Shown: positions 25,672 through 27,698 of the stretch, piece by piece
How positions within the stretch are numbered: position 1 is the stretch's first letter
Layout of the letters: the number at the start of each line of letters is the position of its first letter
Source: Alteribacillus sp041949975
Lineage (GTDB): Bacteria > Bacillota > Bacilli > Bacillales > Marinococcaceae
Direction: 5' to 3'
Length of the DNA: 27,698 nucleotides
Assembly (NCBI RefSeq): GCF_041949975.1
Contig: NZ_JBHFQG010000040.1
Coordinates: 1 to 27,698 of the forward strand
Position numbers and translations under genes: made by a program
The notes under the pieces: generated by a model
The model's input: the letters and a program-made list of their open reading frames with translations, nothing else
Database searches by the model: none
Told to the model about the DNA's origin: nothing

Positions 25672-26850
25672 ATGATGTTACCTTTTGAAAAGACTGAATA
25701 TCAAGAAAGAGTGGAAAAAGTTAAATTAAGTATGGAAGAACAAGGAATAGAAGTATTATTAATTACAGATCCTGCAAATATGAATTATGTGTCCGGATAT
25801 GATGCTATGTCATATTACACACCTCAAGGAGTAATAGTAGCAACTGAATTAGATGAACCACTATGTATTGTAAGATTCCAAGACTTGTTTTGTGCAACTG
25901 AAACAACTTGGATGAGGAAAGAAAATGTAATAGCTTATCCTGACAAATTTTTATGGGAACCAAAAAAACTGCACGTTATGGATTTTATTGGAGACATATT
26001 GAAAGAAAAAAGACTTAATAGTAAAAGAATAGGACTCGAATTTGATGCTTACTTTTTTACCGTACATTGGTATAAAAGTCTAGAAAGATGTTTACCGGAT
26101 TCAGTATTTGTAGATGCTACCTCACTTGTTAACTGGATACGAGGACAAAAATCTCCAAGAGAAATAGAGTATATGCAGATAGCTTCAAGAATAGCAGAAA
26201 AAACATTGTATAATGCGATAGAAAAGGTTGGGATAGGTGTTAGAGAATCCCATGTTGCAGCAGGAATTTATAGTGATTTAGTAGAGGGAACAGGCGTTTA
26301 TGGAGGAGAATATCCATCATTAGCGCCAATAACACCAGCAGGGGAAAGAACAGCAGGTGCTCACTTTTCGTGGACAACAGAAGGAAAGTATCAAGATGGG
26401 CAACTAATCTACATGGAACTATCAGGAAGTTATAAACGGTATCATGCACCTCTCACAAGAACAATATTTGTTGGCCAACCACCTAATACAGTAAGAGAAA
26501 CAGCCAAAATCGTAATAGAAGGACTAAATGTAGCACTATCAACAATAAAACCAGGAGTATCTTGTGAAGAGGTAGAGAAAGCGTGGCAAACAACTATAAA
26601 TAATTACGGTTTAAATAAAGAATCAAGAATGGGATATACCGTCGGATTAAGTTATCCACCTGTCTGGACTGAAAATACAGCTTATTTTAAACCAGGAGAA
26701 AAAACAATATTAAAACCAAATATGACATTTCATATGATGCCTGGAATGTGGCTTGACGGCTATGGTGTAGCAATAACGGAAAGCTTAAGGGTTACTGAAA
26801 ATGGTTGTGAGACGATAACGAAATTCCCTAAAGAATTGTTTGTTAAGTAA
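25672..26850 (+). CDS. M24-family hydrolase, ectoine hydrolase-like (DoeA/EutD)
   Basis: This 392-residue pita-bread-fold protein resembles ectoine hydrolase rather than true aminopeptidases. The start LPFEKTEYQERVEKVKLSME, ITDPANMNYVSGYDAMSYYT, DATSLVNWIRGQKS, GGEYPSLAPITPAGE, GYTVGLSYPPVWTENT and MTFHMMPGMWLDGYGVAITE all follow the DoeA pattern as I recall it. M24 metal ligands are mostly replaced: E249 and P260 stand where two aspartates are expected, the metal histidine region reads GYTVGLSYPP, and the first glutamate is methionine in HMMPG. H231 aligns with the catalytic histidine of creatinase, a metal-independent relative. Ectoine hydrolase opens ectoine to N-acetyl-diaminobutyrate; creatinase-type amidine hydrolysis is the main alternative. 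GGAGGGGG (25658-25665) supports ATG 25672 or 25675. Confidence 0.75.
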   Translation: MMLPFEKTEYQERVEKVKLSMEEQGIEVLLITDPANMNYVSGYDAMSYYTPQGVIVATELDEPLCIVRFQDLFCATETTWMRKENVIAYPDKFLWEPKKLHVMDFIGDILKEKRLNSKRIGLEFDAYFFTVHWYKSLERCLPDSVFVDATSLVNWIRGQKSPREIEYMQIASRIAEKTLYNAIEKVGIGVRESHVAAGIYSDLVEGTGVYGGEYPSLAPITPAGERTAGAHFSWTTEGKYQDGQLIYMELSGSYKRYHAPLTRTIFVGQPPNTVRETAKIVIEGLNVALSTIKPGVSCEEVEKAWQTTINNYGLNKESRMGYTVGLSYPPVWTENTAYFKPGEKTILKPNMTFHMMPGMWLDGYGVAITESLRVTENGCETITKFPKELFVK

Positions 26851-26866
26851 CCTTAAGAACCTTTAC

Positions 26867-26920
26867 TAGATACCTAGAATACTTACAGTTCCTTAAATTA
26901 TTAAGTATTATAGGTATCTA
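26867..26920 (+). terminator. Long hairpin at operon end
   Basis: TAGATACCTAGAATACTT (26867-26884) pairs with AAGTATTATAGGTATCTA (26903-26920), 17 of 18 positions, around an 18-base loop. CTCTTTGTTT follows. It lies 17 bases after the M24 stop codon and probably ends the operon transcript, though the T-run is weak. Confidence 0.6.
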
Positions 26921-27330
26921 CTCTTTGTTTGATAGGCGTGTCTTTACAAGAACAAAAGGCTTTTCTCACTAAATTAAGGGTTATAGAACGATTGAAATAC
27001 CCTTTGTGTATTATTTGCTAAAATCTAATATTTAAAAAGTAATTGGTGTGTCAGGTGTTGTGTAATCCCATATAATATGAAAGATACCCGTCAATGAAAG
27101 AACGTAATAAATATCTATAACTCGACTTTCTTGATAAATAAAACATGTCACAAGTGTCTATTGTATTTTTTTTATACCAAGAATATTAATCCCATTGCGA
27201 GTTATTCTTTTTACTTAGTCATATATGCTATGACAACGTCTTTTGTTATCTAGAAGGAAATAGTACTCCGTCCGTTTTTCCCATCCAATTCATCACCATC
27301 TACTTCACCTTTATTAACAGGTTTCTCAAG
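26921..27330. other. Non-coding gap
   Basis: A 27-codon frame from GTG 26938 (SLQEQKAFLTKLRVIERLKY) looks like a coding fragment but has no ribosome binding site and no family I recognise. The rest, up to the toxin remnant, holds no supported feature. Confidence 0.3.
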
Positions 27331-27464
27331 GATGATTGGCTTATACCTCCCTATAGAGAGGAGGTGAGGTCTATGACAGTTTTAAGCTATTATGCTAATG
27401 ATCACATTTGCCACTTAGTTGTTGCCATACTGTCATTCCACCATGAAAAATAATCCATCCTTGA
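27329..27464 (+). pseudogene. Holin-like type I toxin remnant
   Basis: A 26-codon frame (27373-27453) behind the strong site GAGAGGAGGTGAGG begins MTV and ends LVVAILSFHHEK, the ends of Hol_Tox/BsrG-TxpA-like small membrane toxins of Bacilli. The middle reads SYYANDHICH, but one frame over it gives AIMLMITFAT, the expected hydrophobic core. Two compensating indels, near 27383 and 27412, have therefore scrambled the core. CTCAAGGATG (from 27334) and CATCCTTGAG (from 27456) flank the frame as an inverted repeat, as in the long-range-folded mRNAs of these systems. The toxin is probably inactive; no antisense RNA gene can be confirmed. Confidence 0.5.
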
Positions 27465-27573
27465 GCGTGACAACTTAGTGTGCGAAGACTAAATTTATAT
27501 TGCTATACCATACCTGAAACATAGACTAAACCCATATAGAAAAAGAAAGCTAAATAATTGATAAAGTAAAACG

Positions 27574-27698
27574 GATTAACCCCCTGAATTTGGACAGATA
27601 CTCTCTTTTTCTAGGATGATCAAACTTTTTCCTCTTCTTTTGTCTTGAGATAGGATCGCCCATTTGCTGCGTTTGTCAAGGAACGCTTTCGCTCTCCC
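27574..27698 (-). mobile_element. IS3-family element 3' end, inverted copy, cut by window edge
   Basis: Bases 27574-27665, read in reverse, match 13951-14042 almost exactly (one visible difference, GATCC against GATCG). They include the terminal repeat GATTAACCCCCTGAATTTGG and the coding end SQDKRRGKSLIILEKESICP. From 27666 onward the sequence (AKAFLDKRS in the reading frame) is absent from the other copy, so this copy keeps the interior that the first has lost. The rest lies outside the window. Confidence 0.75.

Noticed and set aside
1..27698. CRISPR arrays, tRNA or rRNA genes
   Set aside because: No regular short repeats with spacers, no cloverleaf with CCA-type end and no rRNA-like conserved segments were seen.

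Overview
The window is AT-rich DNA from a low-GC Gram-positive bacterium, most likely a Bacillaceae member. The reasons are the strong AGGAGG-type ribosome binding sites, frequent GTG starts, the PucR, AcoR-like and BCCT protein types, and a Firmicute-like mix of IS1182, IS3, ISL3, IS256 and IS66 remnants. It is an accessory catabolic region: several compact catabolic gene sets are separated by decaying insertion sequences and broken genes.

Region 1 (1-6150): a 24-codon tyrosine-integrase remnant, a frameshifted LuxR-type regulator, then a catabolic set on the + strand. The set holds a PRISE-like short-chain reductase (one frameshift), an intact acyl-CoA synthetase and an intact phosphotriesterase-family hydrolase/lactonase. 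A G-rich structured segment that may be a group II intron remnant lies between the last two. Region 2 (6240-8328): IS scraps and a nearly complete IS1182-family element, with a stop-interrupted transposase and a strong terminator hairpin inside each end.

Region 3 (8344-13217, minus strand): the clearest functional unit. It encodes the large and small subunits of an N,N-dimethylformamidase, translationally coupled, behind a good sigma-54 (-24/-12) promoter. Directly upstream is an AcoR-type sigma-54 activator with GAF, AAA+ and Fis-HTH domains. The expected chemistry is hydrolysis of N,N-dimethylformamide to formate and dimethylamine.

Region 4 (13478-18460): an internally deleted IS3 element, an IS66 accessory-gene fragment, a shattered aldehyde dehydrogenase 3' end, an intact CaiT-like BCCT transporter, and ISL3 and IS256 remnants.

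Region 5 (18611-26920, + strand): a PucR-type regulator followed by a probable operon. It encodes a DAO-family FAD oxidoreductase, both electron transfer flavoprotein subunits, an M20 amidohydrolase, a truncated membrane Fe-S oxidoreductase and an M24 protein resembling ectoine hydrolase (DoeA/EutD). I read this as a compatible-solute or N-methyl/N-acyl amino acid degradation operon whose oxidation step passes electrons to ETF. The substrate is not identified. The right edge holds a decayed holin-like type I toxin and a second, inverted copy of the IS3 3' end, so regions 4 and 5 lie between inverted IS3 repeats about 13.5 kb apart.
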